A stretch of 64,000 nt of DNA from Lonicera japonica. Lineage: Eukaryota > Streptophyta > Magnoliopsida > Dipsacales > Caprifoliaceae. Positions 33,108 through 43,429 of the stretch are shown here, piece by piece (the stretch's first letter is position 1; every line of letters begins with the position of its first letter). Where the stretch lies: the NCBI GenBank assembly GCA_021464415.1, contig JAKCWG010000866.1:105729-169728 (forward strand), written 5' to 3'. The notes under the pieces are model-generated. The model was not told the DNA's origin. It ran no database searches and saw only the letters and a list, made by a program, of their open reading frames with translations. The position numbers and the translations under genes were made by a program.

Positions 33108-33308
33108 TGTTGACAATTAATTAGAGAGAGAATAAATTATATTGATATCTAATGAATGAATACAAAGGTCCCTTAAATAGGGATTGAATGAGTTGTACAT
33201 AGAAACAAAAATAATATCCCATAATTCTAGGAATTATGGTGGTAGTCAACTATACCATTTATACATATACCATATCTATATATACTAACATATCTATATA
33301 TTCTAATA
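33108..33308 (-). repeat. 5' LTR of copia element
   Basis: 201 bp. Its outer part has an 18-bp tandem duplication (33271-33288 and 33289-33306, unit CATATCTATATATACTAA with one change) absent from the 3' LTR. Outer minus-strand start TATTAG; inner end TTGTCAACA, next to the PBS. Confidence 0.88.
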
Positions 33309-33313
33309 TACGT

Positions 33314-34695
33314 TTCACGTGGTTTTAGTACTTAACAAAATTGATTAATTAAGTCCATTAATGAATGTATACATATTAAGAATTGAATAATTAGTATAAA
33401 ATAAAAATAATCACAAATCAACAAAAACATATTATCAAGTGTAAAATTTAATTAAAAATTATAAGAAAATCATAAAATCGGTCAACTGTATAAAAATAGT
33501 ATAAATACATGATAAAAATTGATCAGATATATAAGAGAGTAATATATTTTTAATAAATTTTTAGAATTGGTAGATAGTTAATTCTATTACATGTATAAGT
33601 TAATATTAAATATCGTTGAGTTTTGGAAAACACCTAATTCAATACAAACTCTCTTGGTTAAGAAACAGCCTTTTCTCTATCCCCCGGGTCAGGCCCGAGG
33701 CACAAACTTGGCATGCCGGTTCGCGCACATAGTAATGATATTGTCCCCAATTTAAACACCTTGGGACCACTGGTGTAGGGTTTTCAACTTAAAAGACATC
33801 GTTACTATGTAGAGACTCTCCCCTACTTACATACTCATGTTGAGTTTTACAATTTTTTTCATGTGGGATCAATGGTTTGAGCCAACCATTCTCAACAGAC
33901 ACAGCTTCGACAAATGAGCTTAATGTAAATTGTAAGCAATGTCCAAATCAAATTAAATTTTCAATGAAGGGTTTTTTTTTCATTTTTTTTTAATTCCAAA
34001 CTAGTAAATTAAAGGGTAGGTACAATGCTGCAACTACTGCTAGCATGATAAAACTCTAATATGAATCTCTATCTCGATTGGGATGAAGGTCTATTACGAC
34101 GGTATTACAGAGCACAAAATTTATTTAAATCTAGTTATTCGAGATTAGGTATAAATATTTTAGAAATGAAGTATATAAATTTAATCAAAAAAGAAGAAGA
34201 AGAAGAAGAAGAAGAAGAGAAGTTGCTTACTCTTAATTGAAAGCGAGGTAGCAGAAGGCCAATATTGTGGCGCAGTTGGCTAAGATAGGAGGCAAAATGG
34301 TGGCAGGAAATGACTCTATTTGGGCTAATATTTTCCAGAAAAAATACATTAAAAACCAAAATAAGATGGAAGTTGTTACTAATCCTTATGATTCTCATAT
34401 ATACATGGAGAAGAGTGATAAAGAGAAAATATTTCGATATGGTTTGATATTTGGTTACATAAAGATCCTTTGTGCCTTGTGGTACGGTTGAAGAAATTGA
34501 TGCACATGAAATAACATGGACAGTGAATGACATTATTGTTGATGATGGAAATTGGGCTTTGCACAGATTATATAAACACAACTCGATTAATTGATATTGT
34601 TAGATGCAGAACAATTATACAAAAACTCAAAGTTCAAAGAAATCTTATCACTAACTAAGATTTTGTTACCAAAAAAAAAAACTAACTATTATTTT
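33314..34695. other. Intergenic, no gene recognised
   Basis: AT-rich. About 33640-33900 resembles LTR/TRIM-like debris (GGTCAGGCCCGAGGCAC; CATGTGGGATCAATGG) but no ends were resolved. An (AAG)n run of about 30 bp lies at 34190-34220. Overlapping frames at 34135-34581 on both strands show no domain. Confidence 0.45.
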
Positions 34696-35092
34696 AACAA
34701 TGCATCAAAGCGTAATAAGAAAGCACATAATTATATGTGAAAATTTAGTATAAAAAGATAACCAAATGCTGCATGTAAATGCGAAAATATAACAGTTTTA
34801 CCATCAACGTAAACGCGGCTCAATTAATTGATAATGTTTGATTGATCAAAATTTGTTACTTGCGTAATATTCATATAGGCATTGTGAGTCCCAAAAAAAT
34901 AGAATGGCCAATCACAATACTGATTATTATGACAATCCGGCCAAACTCCGTTTAGTCAAGGAAGGCCGAGCAAATTTATATTACATAGGTCAACCATTTT
35001 AATCCAGGTCACCTATATTACATAGGTCAGCCCTTCCGCAGAGTTCGGTTCTAGCCGGCCGTAGCTCATTATGTCTGATCCCATACTCAAGC
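34696..35092. repeat. Segmental repeat copy 2, blocks A and E (left half)
   Basis: 34696-34982 matches 1-310. 34985-35092 matches 62745-62825, sharing CAGCCCTTCC and TCTGRTCYCATAC. The copy is interrupted by the hAT element and resumes at 38392. It provides the filled site; 62757-62900 provides the empty site. Confidence 0.75.
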
Positions 35093-38000
35093 CAGGGCCG
35101 ACTTTAACAATTTGGGGGCTCTAGGAGGAGATAAAAAAACAGGGCCTTTTTGTCGTTATAATATAATTTATATATAATTTTTCCCCAAAAAAAAAACATG
35201 CAAATTCAATGGAAAAAAACAATATCTCAAATACAAAATTACATACTAATTGTATCAAATTTTTTTTCAAAGTTTTGCTTTGAGTTATCTTTATATACTT
35301 CTTAAAAGTTCTCCTTCAACTCTCATGTAAACACCGGTACCTATAAAGAGAAAAAAAAATCTTTAGTTTAGCAACATAACAAATTTACAATATCAATTCT
35401 AACATTATTTAACAAAATACTATGTATTGTAAAGAAAAATAATTTATACCTTATCACTGAAAAATGACTCTTCTTGCATTCTTCGTAGCAAAAGTTTCGA
35501 TCAAATTCGAATAGTCAAGCTTTAACGTCAATTCTTTTTCAATCGATAATCAAAGATAAGATTTGATCAATTTTAACTTTGAAAAACTTTTCTCGGCGGA
35601 GGCAACGGTAACGAGTATGGTTAATAGAATTCTATAAGCAATCCAAGCATTTGGGTGACAACCATCCATTTGCCTTAAATAGCTCAACACATCAATAGCT
35701 TTTTTAGCTTCTTTTGGTATAACTTCTTTCAAGTAGCGCAACTCGGTAAATAGATCACTCCCAATGATGTCAAAAACGTCACCATTCTTCAACAACTTTT
35801 CAAGATTCATGCAACACTTCATCAAACTCTCATTATTTATAGACTTCAACTTCTCCAACTTAAACAAGAATCCCAAATTTGCTTCATATTTCTTGAATTG
35901 TTCAAATTTATTATTTGAAGTGAAGATAGAGCTTGATCAATTATATAAAGGAAGTAACCAACCTTGAATGACTCCAAAGCTGATTGTGTGACCTCTTCAT
36001 CGTCTCTATTATTATCATCAAAGTGCTTCCTTTTTTTAATGGTTCTTTTCTCACGGAATTTGGCGTCAACTTCCATCTCACTTACAATTTCTTTAGCTAT
36101 GACCAAGGCCTCCTCGAATCCGGTCTCTCTATATTTCTGCAAAAATGAAATGAGCTTTTTCCAATTCTTCAATATCAACATCAATATGCATGTCTTTAGT
36201 TTGAAGAATTTTACTAACAATATTGATAGCATTCAACAAATCATACCAAATAACCATGCCCAACAAGAACTCAAAATTCTTCATCTCATATGTTGTCATA
36301 CATTCAGCATCAGACCTTGTTTTCGAATCATCGCCTTTTTTGCCAAATAAGCTAAAGTATCTCTAATTTTTGGAGCTTGGTATCTAAATTCTTTCACTTT
36401 CAACGCGGCTTTCCCATCGTGTTTCAAACAATAGTTTAAGAGTGAGACCGTCCACATAATCCCTAAAAACTTTCCATCTCTTTGTAAAAGACGAGAAAAA
36501 TGAATATATTCATTGCACCACTCCAAAAAAATAGTCAGCTTTAGGAGTACAATTAGCCATATCAGAAATTGCAAGATTCAAACTATGACAATCACAAGGC
36601 GTATAAAATGCTCTAGGATTTACCTCAAGAAGTCTTTTTTGCACGTCTTTATGTTTTCCTCTCATGTTGGAACCATTATCATATCCTTATCCTCGTAAAT
36701 CACCAATATCAAGTGTATGAGTATTTAGTCAATTTGTAAGTTCATTAAAAAGTCCAAGCCCCAATGTATCATCCACCTTTAAAAACCCCAAAAAGAATTC
36801 TCTCACCAAAATCGGACTTGATGCAACATCAACACATCGACCAATAAGAGACATTTGTTCATCATGACTTGCATCAGGAGTGCAATCAAGAATAATTGAA
36901 CTTTGCTTCTTTAATAATTGCAATGATGGAAACTTTTACCTCAGTTGCTAGAAGCTGGATCATTTCATTTTGGATCTTGTTACTCAAGTAATGGTAATAA
37001 GTTTCTTTCTTTAGAATACGTTGCACGTGCTCTTGCATCACTGAATCAAATTAAGCAATCATCTCAATCACTTGCATGAAATTCCCATTGCTCTCGTCAT
37101 ACAATTTCTCATTATCCCCACAAAATGCCAAATTGTTCTTTGCAAGCCTCTTCACAATAGTTAGGATTCTTAATAGTACTTGTCTCCAATGTACCTTCTC
37201 CTTTGTTATTTGCTCTTCTACACTTTGATCAATTGTTGCATTCTTCATAAATCTGTTTTCTAATTCAATCCAACTAGTAAAGCAATAGATGTGATGACTA
37301 TTTTTTTCATGACTGGTAAGCCTTTCATGAATGTTTTTCCAATCATTCAATCCTTCATTAGCAAATAGACCCAATAAAGTCTTGGTGTGATTTACTTGAA
37401 CAATTTACAACAAAAGCAAAATACCCTGTCCAAAGATACTGAGTAAACTGACCACCTCCTATTCCTCTTCTCACCATTTGGTAAGATTCAAAAATAAGGT
37501 GAAGAACTAAAATGTCTGCCATAGTCATTAGCCGGGAAAATGAAATCATCTTCTTTTTTAGAACCTCTTTCAACTAGAAAATATATTTTATTTTGTTTCA
37601 TTCTATCCCAATTTCCAAGATCATCAAAGTCAAATAAATAGTCAAATTCCTCATTCTCGCTAGCATTCATACATTGGCTTGCTTCTCCATTTTCATTGAC
37701 ATCTATATCTTGACTTGCATTTGCATTCTTATTGACATTCAAACATTGGGTGTCTTCTAAATTTTCATTGGCATTCTCATTAACATTAATTCAAACATTC
37801 GGTGTCTTCTACATTCTCATTCCTATATACTTGCTCGTCAATTTTCTTGAAATATTTATTTAGAGATCCCGCTTAAAGCTTAACTAATGCTGCTCTTTTT
37901 TTATTTCTCTTTTCTTTTTTTTAGCCCCGGAAGGATACTTCTTGATTGGAGTCATGAATGTTATAATATGCCATAAAATCAAATACCTGAATAAAACTTA

Positions 38001-38391
38001 TAATAATTTTAATAACAAGTGTAAATATACAAACGAAACACAATATTATGAATCTATTAAATAACTACAGTATTAATTTAAATGAACCATTAAATTATAT
38101 AGAGAGATTCAAATACCTAGTTGGATGAAGATTAAGTTGATTAACAATGAGAGCAAGCCGATTTCATCTCTAGTCTACGTTTAATGACCAAGGCAGCGGA
38201 GTGCGGCTGCGATTTGCGTTGTATATCGGTGAACGTTTGGTGAGCTGTAAATGAAAATGGAATCGTAAAAGCAGGCTACAGACGTAAGAACAGAGTAATA
38301 TTTTTATTTTATTTTTACATATACTAAAAATATATTAAAGGGGTATAAAAAATTTAGGGGCCTAGTCCCACTATACCCAAGGCCTGGTCTG
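35093..38391 (-). mobile_element. hAT transposon, decayed
   Basis: Left end CAGGGCCGACTTT (35093). The right end GGCCTGGTCTG (to 38391) has complement CAGACCAGGCC, so the termini are short and imperfect. The 8-bp flanks ACTCAAGC (35085-35092) and ACCTAAGC (38392-38399) agree at six of eight positions, as expected for an old hAT target duplication. The paralogous locus at 62757-62900 is uninterrupted at this point. It carries one minus-strand transposase pseudogene. Confidence 0.82.
35454..37955 (-). pseudogene. hAT transposase (TTF-zinc-finger / ZMYM1-like), broken
   Basis: Pieces in order on the minus strand. The start is near 37955 (MTPIKKYPSGAKKK), with LNKYFKKIDEQVYRNENVE at about 37850. 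A degraded TTF-type zinc finger region follows (37573-37358, [15 protein letters not shown]). Then come NEGLNDWKNIHERLTSHE (37374-37051), the DUF4371-type core [14 protein letters not shown] and [10 protein letters not shown] (36923-36729), and the C-terminal dimerisation region with NAWIAYRILLTI and ASAEKSFSKLKLIKSYL (35876-35550), ending at about 35454. Each piece sits in a different frame with stops between, so no active enzyme is made. Domain order fits the plant TTF zinc finger / hAT C-terminal family. Confidence 0.85.
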
Positions 38392-39150
38392 ACCTAAGCC
38401 ATAGCTTGGCCGCACTACATCCGTCCCATAACCATGCATCATGGTGCTTGCTATGATACTATTTGTTACGAACTCATGTGTTGGAAATGTTTTAAAATTT
38501 GACCAAATATGTTTTAAAATTTGAATAAGAAATTTAAAATTTGAAGATAAAGTTTTTGTTGGTTTAAAAACTACCCTAACTACTTTTGGACAATAAACGC
38601 CTTGTCCAAATCTATAAATAAGCTTATCCTCTCTCATTTTCAAGGGGTGAAAATACTACTTCCTCTTCTCATTACTTATTCCTATTGTTGAGTTCTTAAA
38701 CACATTAATACATAGTTGTGTCCATTGTTCCGGTGAGTGGTAGTGATGCCATTTTATGAAAGTATTCCGTTCTATCCTGAGAGACGATTGATCAAATACT
38801 CATTAGCACCTAAGTGAGGGACCAATATTGTTTTAAGGACGGTCGCTTACGGGGCTCAGAAAAAATCAGTTTCACTTTTGCTTTTACCACATCAAGGTAT
38901 ATAAATTTATATATATATATATATATGTATGTATACTTATATTCTTTTTTTATTTACAATAGAAATTGTCTAACGAAATTATGTCTTCGTAGTATGTGAC
39001 GAGATTTACCGTGAGCTATTCTTGCGAAGCCCAAGGGAATAAAAAAAAGATGCATAAAATGCATTGCCGTGAGCCACCTTATTAGTATCCCCACGAATAA
39101 ATTGAAATTAACTGACGTGGAAGGTACAACCAAGATAATACCAACTAAAA
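38392..39150. repeat. Segmental repeat copy 2, continued
   Basis: 38392-38480 continues block E (AGCTTGGCCGCACTACATCC against 62825-62900). 39005-39060 matches block C/D of copy 1 near 2463 (GCGAAGYCCAAGGRAATAAA). The part between is unmatched AT-rich sequence with a (TA)n run at 38909-38930. Confidence 0.65.
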
Positions 39151-40326
39151 GAGTTAATTATATTTCTTACCCATAAAGTTTACTCTTTGTCCCACTTTGG
39201 TTCACAACGTACTGAAAAGCACTCATAAAACCCAAAAGTCTAACGTGGGTCCCACTGTGGTCCAAAAGTGGACGGGCCATCAAAAAAATAGATAGAATCT
39301 CGCATGTAACTAACACGTGATATATTTAGAGGGGCAATATTGGTAAATCCATTGTACTTTACCTGCAAATACTACACTGTTTTAACAACACACTATTATT
39401 AGTTGTCTCAATTTGGGTATTTCTCCTTTTTCTTCTTTCTTTCTTTCTTTCTTTCATTATCTTCCCAAACACACTTCTCTCTACACAATCCAAACGCGCG
39501 TGTGCACACACACACACACGCTCATTCTCTCTCTCTACCAGTAAAATCTCCACAAATCGCAAACATTAAACATTCGATCACTTCTAAATCACTCTTAAGC
39601 CTCTCAAAACCCTAGCCAAACCTCATATCGACTCTCATTGCATCACTTCACTACACTTCACCATGAATCAATAGCTAGTTAAATAGATATATAGATAAAA
39701 AATGGCTACCAACAACTCGACGAAAATTCCATGTCCCGATCCTTGGCCATCGGTGCCAAAATCCACCTCGTTGCCTTCGTTATCATTGTCTTGGGCAAAG
39801 CGCACCAGTTTCTACTCTAAATTCTCAGGCGAAACTAATGCCAATGATTCTAGCCAAATCGTGATTCAACCAAACCTAAGAATGGCACAAACATCGCACC
39901 TTTTATTATGGTAAAGTACTAATGACCATATATTGGGGTACCAAAATCTTGTACCTCCAGCGTACGCAAGTTCCAAGTCATTAGGAGAATCAATGGTATA
40001 TCAATCTAGGTTTTGATATTAGAATTTTTAAGGTTCTAAATCTCTATATCTCTCTTTAAACAACTTTAATTTGGGGATTTAAGGTTTCGATTAAGGTTAA
40101 CAAAGTATTAGTAGGAAAAGAGAATGTGATTTACCAATATTGCCCTTCTAGATATGTCACATGTTATTCACATGCGAGATTGTGTTTATTTTTCTGACGG
40201 CCCGTCTAATTTTGGACCATAGTGGGACGCGGGTTAAACTTTTAGGTTTTATGAGTGCCTTTTGGTATTTTATAGACCAAAGTAGAATAAAGAGTAAACT
40301 TTGTGGGTGAGAAATGTAATTAACTC
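39151..40326. mobile_element. Pack-MULE with perfect 9-bp target duplication
   Basis: Inverted arms of about 200 bp: 39151-39350 and 40128-40326. The left end is GAGTTAATTATATTTCTTAC; the complement of the right end is GAGTTAATTACATTTCTCAC. CAACTAAAA flanks both sides exactly (39142-39150 and 40327-40335), giving a perfect 9-bp target duplication. The core is not transposase but looks like a host promoter, 5' UTR and start of a coding exon (39702 onward). Perfect target duplication and well-kept arms suggest a fairly recent insertion. It interrupts segmental repeat copy 2 between blocks C and D. Confidence 0.9.
39702..39914 (+). pseudogene. Captured 5' fragment of a nucleobase-ascorbate transporter gene (NAT11/12-like)
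   Basis: The frame starts at ATG 39702 after a pyrimidine-rich leader and encodes DPWPSVPK followed by SWAKRTSFYSKFSGETNAND and SSQI. The motif WAK-T-F--KFSGET-A-DS is characteristic of the cytosolic N-terminus of plant NAT11/NAT12 transporters. The frame then leaves that pattern and stops at 39914. None of the transporter's membrane helices is present, so only the first part of a gene is held, as is usual in Pack-MULEs. Assignment rests on this short N-terminal match from memory. Confidence 0.6.
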
Positions 40327-40625
40327 CAACTAAAAATCCAGAATATAAAAGGACTCCCAAAAATCCACTTAGCTTTCCTCGCAAATGCAAATAATACTTT
40401 TCCTACAAATCCAGATTCCCAATGTTGGATTAACCAAAAATTATTTTTATAATAATGACCCAATTCGAATTAAGTTATTGTTTGGTTATGCAAATTTTCT
40501 AATTTAAAAATTAGTTCATTTTAATTTGACAAATTGTAAATTTTTGATGAATTAACTTACATTTGTAGCTTTGCAATTTATTTTTTTAATTGACCAATAT
40601 TTTTGTGGTGTCTTGTTTGATATTT
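40327..40625. repeat. Segmental repeat copy 2, block D
   Basis: 40327-40445 matches 63855-63945 (AGCTTT, AATGTTG-ATTAACC). 40446-40620 matches 2520-2660 (TTATTGTTTGGTTATGCAAA, TTGACAAATTGTAAATTTT). Confidence 0.75.
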
Positions 40626-42394
40626 AATGAATTAACTAAGGTTTATAACTTTCCATATATATTCGTCGATTTTGCAATCAAAATCTAATTAAATTATCCT
40701 TATTAAATGATAATGTTGTTATCACCTTTATTTTTAGACAATATATAATACAATTAATAATAGATATTTGTCACCTCTATAGTATTTATCATTACCTCTA
40801 ATACAATTAATAATAGATGTTTATGACAAATGCATATATATCTCTACGATTCCTTTTTAGATTAATTAAAGAATATATAATACAAATATATTAAAGTCTA
40901 CATTTCTCTCTATAGATTGTTATTCATTTATTTATGGAGGATTTGATGATTGACCCCTTAATTTTGGTGGGGGCATACCCTCTATTACGAAGATGAACAT
41001 TCATTAAAAAAAATTACGAGATCAATCAGCAACATCATAGTCTAATGTCTATGGCAAAATATGGGATATACAAAAATTTCATTATGAATTTATGTATTGT
41101 TGCGATCATGCAATATATGATCCAAGGGACCACCAGTAGTGCAGCTTGTTTTAGAGTGTAGATAGAGTAAACTAAGGTTTGGGTTTCTTATAAGAGGGAT
41201 TTCTTGTGAGTGTTTATGGCCAAGGTTTCGTTAGGGTTTGAGAGGGTAAGATCAATTGGAGGCTTGTTCCATTGATCGGTGAGAGAGGTGATTAAGTGTT
41301 GAGTTTCAAATTCTCTTCATCAACAAAAATCTCCCATTTCAGGTGAAAGACCCGGTTTGGGTACCCACCTTACATCTTGTGTGTTTTCTTGATTGTCTTA
41401 CTTGTTCATTTATCGTCTGCTTTATCAATTATTCATAACTACATATATATTGTGTGTGGATTGCTTCTTGGTTGATTGATCTAATTGCTAATCAGAATTC
41501 CGCCAGCCTAGTGTTAGTGAAAATTACCGAAAGGGGTTTCTCGGGTTATAATTGTGATTAAGGGCTAGGTTAATTGCTCCCGCATCCGCAATAACTACAT
41601 GTTCTTCACAATAACAAAAACTTACACAAATGAAATGAAATGAAAGAACAAAAAAACAAAAAAAATCATTTGAAATGTCTCTATGATCTCCCAAAACACA
41701 TCATCATCCTATTTCCTGATACGAATAACACACTAGTACAGCGTTAACTTAAAACCTCGAATTCGATTTCAATGCATCAATGTCTTTTCTATTTCAATAA
41801 ATTAATATTTGACCGACGTAAACAGTAGTTATGATAACAGACACACGTAAGCAAACCTCCATTTTCCCATGACTTCAGAATCAAGCCTTGATCTCCCTGC
41901 CCTTTTTCCTTCAAATCCACGAGGGTGGTTGATTAGTTGCAAATGACATGCTTTGATGCGAATGCCCTAGCCAGTGATTAAGAACCTGAGAAAAAATCTT
42001 GGAGTCTATACGATCGATGAATGAATAGCAAAGTCTGCTTTGACGAACAGATTAATGATAAGCATTTACAATATGTTAACTATTTGCTTCAAAAATATTG
42101 ATGTCATAACATAGTACTTTTTTGTTGCAAGTATATATGCTTCAAAACTGTCAACAAAAAGAAATATCATGCGAAGCTAGATCTCTATTTGAATACAATC
42201 TTATATAAAAGTCAAAGATGATATATATATATATATATATAAGCAAGGAAGAAAAAGAGTACATTAATGGGGAAGGGGGACTCAAACTCAATCCCCTCTG
42301 ATGGAGAATAGGCAAAAGAATAAACAAATTGTTCTGCATTTAGCTTGCTCCAAATTAAGTTAGTAAGTTCCCTTCAACCTCGGGTTATGTATAA
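40626..42394. other. Intergenic with a partial copy of the CESA1 3' flank
   Basis: 41588-41810 is a diverged direct copy of 43186-43408, the CESA1 3' UTR and last few coding bases. Shared words include ACATGTTCTTCACAA, TTGAAATGTCTCTATGAT and CCTCGAATTCGA. No exon of the gene accompanies it. The rest (40640-41580 and 41820-42390) is AT-rich with no recognisable gene. Confidence 0.6.
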
Positions 42395-42865
42395 AAGTTG
42401 GAGATGAGATATGGGAGGAAGCTAAACAAATTCTATAAGCTTCAAATTTGTTTAATTTCCTCCCCTCATGTATGACTTGAACAAGAATTTTATATTATAA
42501 TTTATGTATATATATAGAAGTCGGATATAATATATAGGAGGAAACTAGACAAATTACTGCAATTTAAGCTCCAAGTTTGTTTAATTTCCTCCAATTCTCA
42601 CATACGACTTGAACACAAGATATGGTTATAAATTACTTAGCACTAAGCTCCAAATTTTGTTTAGTTCCCTCTAATTATCGCATACGGTTGGTTTGAGCAC
42701 AAAAAACTCGTACAAGAATTTGTCTATTCACTGATATCCTTATGAACTGCATGAGATTAATTTGTAGAAGTCGGAGACGAGATGCGGGAGGAAATTAAAC
42801 AAATTATTTAAGATTTCAGGTCTAAATTTGTTTAATTCCCCCCGATTCTCGCATGACTAGTACAA
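42395..42865. repeat. Cluster of hairpin repeats downstream of CESA1
   Basis: Three imperfect inverted-repeat units lie in a row. Each has a left arm like GTCGGAGACGAGATGCGGGA continuing GGAAATTAAACAAATT, a loop of about 10-20 nt, and a right arm AAATTTGTTTAATTTCCTCC continuing to CTCGCATRCGACTTGA. Unit positions are about 42396-42480, 42518-42615 and 42767-42862, with an unpaired right arm at about 42640-42690. Stems reach about 20-35 bp with few mismatches. The units lie 570-1030 bp beyond the CESA1 stop. They could be a decayed foldback transposon or a source of small RNAs; no known microRNA sequence was recognised in them. Confidence 0.7.
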
Positions 42866-43083
42866 AAGACTTCTAGGGGTGTATATACTACTTTTTTGTT
42901 ACTGAGAAATCAAACATTTGAGATGTGCGATCACAACAAATCTGATGTTGCACAACTTGCATCTTAGCCAACTGCCCCACTGTACGCACATTTATATATG
43001 GCATTTAGAGTTTGATCAATGAGAAAAGGAAAATGAAGGGTAAGCCAGGGATGAATGACAAGTTCTTTACAATAACTTGTACT

Positions 43084-43085
43084 AA

Positions 43086-43116
<31 letters not shown>

Positions 43117-43118
43117 GA
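43084..43118. repeat. (TA)n(TG)n microsatellite in CESA1 3' flank
   Basis: Compound dinucleotide run about 310 bp beyond the CESA1 stop codon. Confidence 0.85.
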
Positions 43119-43429
43119 TCCAATGAATTAACTTAATTTCTTCTTTTAATTCTCCAAGAAATAACAACAGCCACCAAATGGCATTACATGTTCTTCACAA
43201 ATAAATCATCATAACACTACAGAGTAACAACAAAAACTAATACAAATAAAATGAAAGAACAAAAAAGAAAATAAAATACAGTTTGAAATGTCTCTATGAT
43301 ATCCCAAGATCCATTATCGCCATCCTCTTTTCCAAGACCAAAAATGAAAATCCTCGAATTCGACTTCCATACCGTCATGTCTTGTCTATTTACACAAACA
43401 TACCTCCATGGAATCATACTCCGAAAGAT

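Larger units (their letters stand above)
28107..33308 (-). mobile_element. Ty1/copia LTR retrotransposon, defective
   Basis: Complete layout on the minus strand: 5' LTR 33108-33308, PBS, gag-pol 32511-28293, PPT, 3' LTR 28107-28285. LTRs are about 180-200 bp and differ at only a few sites. Flanks TGCGT (28102-28106) and TACGT (33309-33313) fit a 5-bp target duplication with one change. Domain order protease, integrase, RT, RNase H defines copia. Coding sequence is broken in several places, so it is not autonomous. Short LTRs recall the Ale/Retrofit group; lineage is not proven. Confidence 0.92.

Noticed and set aside
34135..34581. 148-residue minus-strand open frame
   Set aside because: Low-complexity Ser run from an (AAG)n repeat, no domain, and a competing plus-strand frame.
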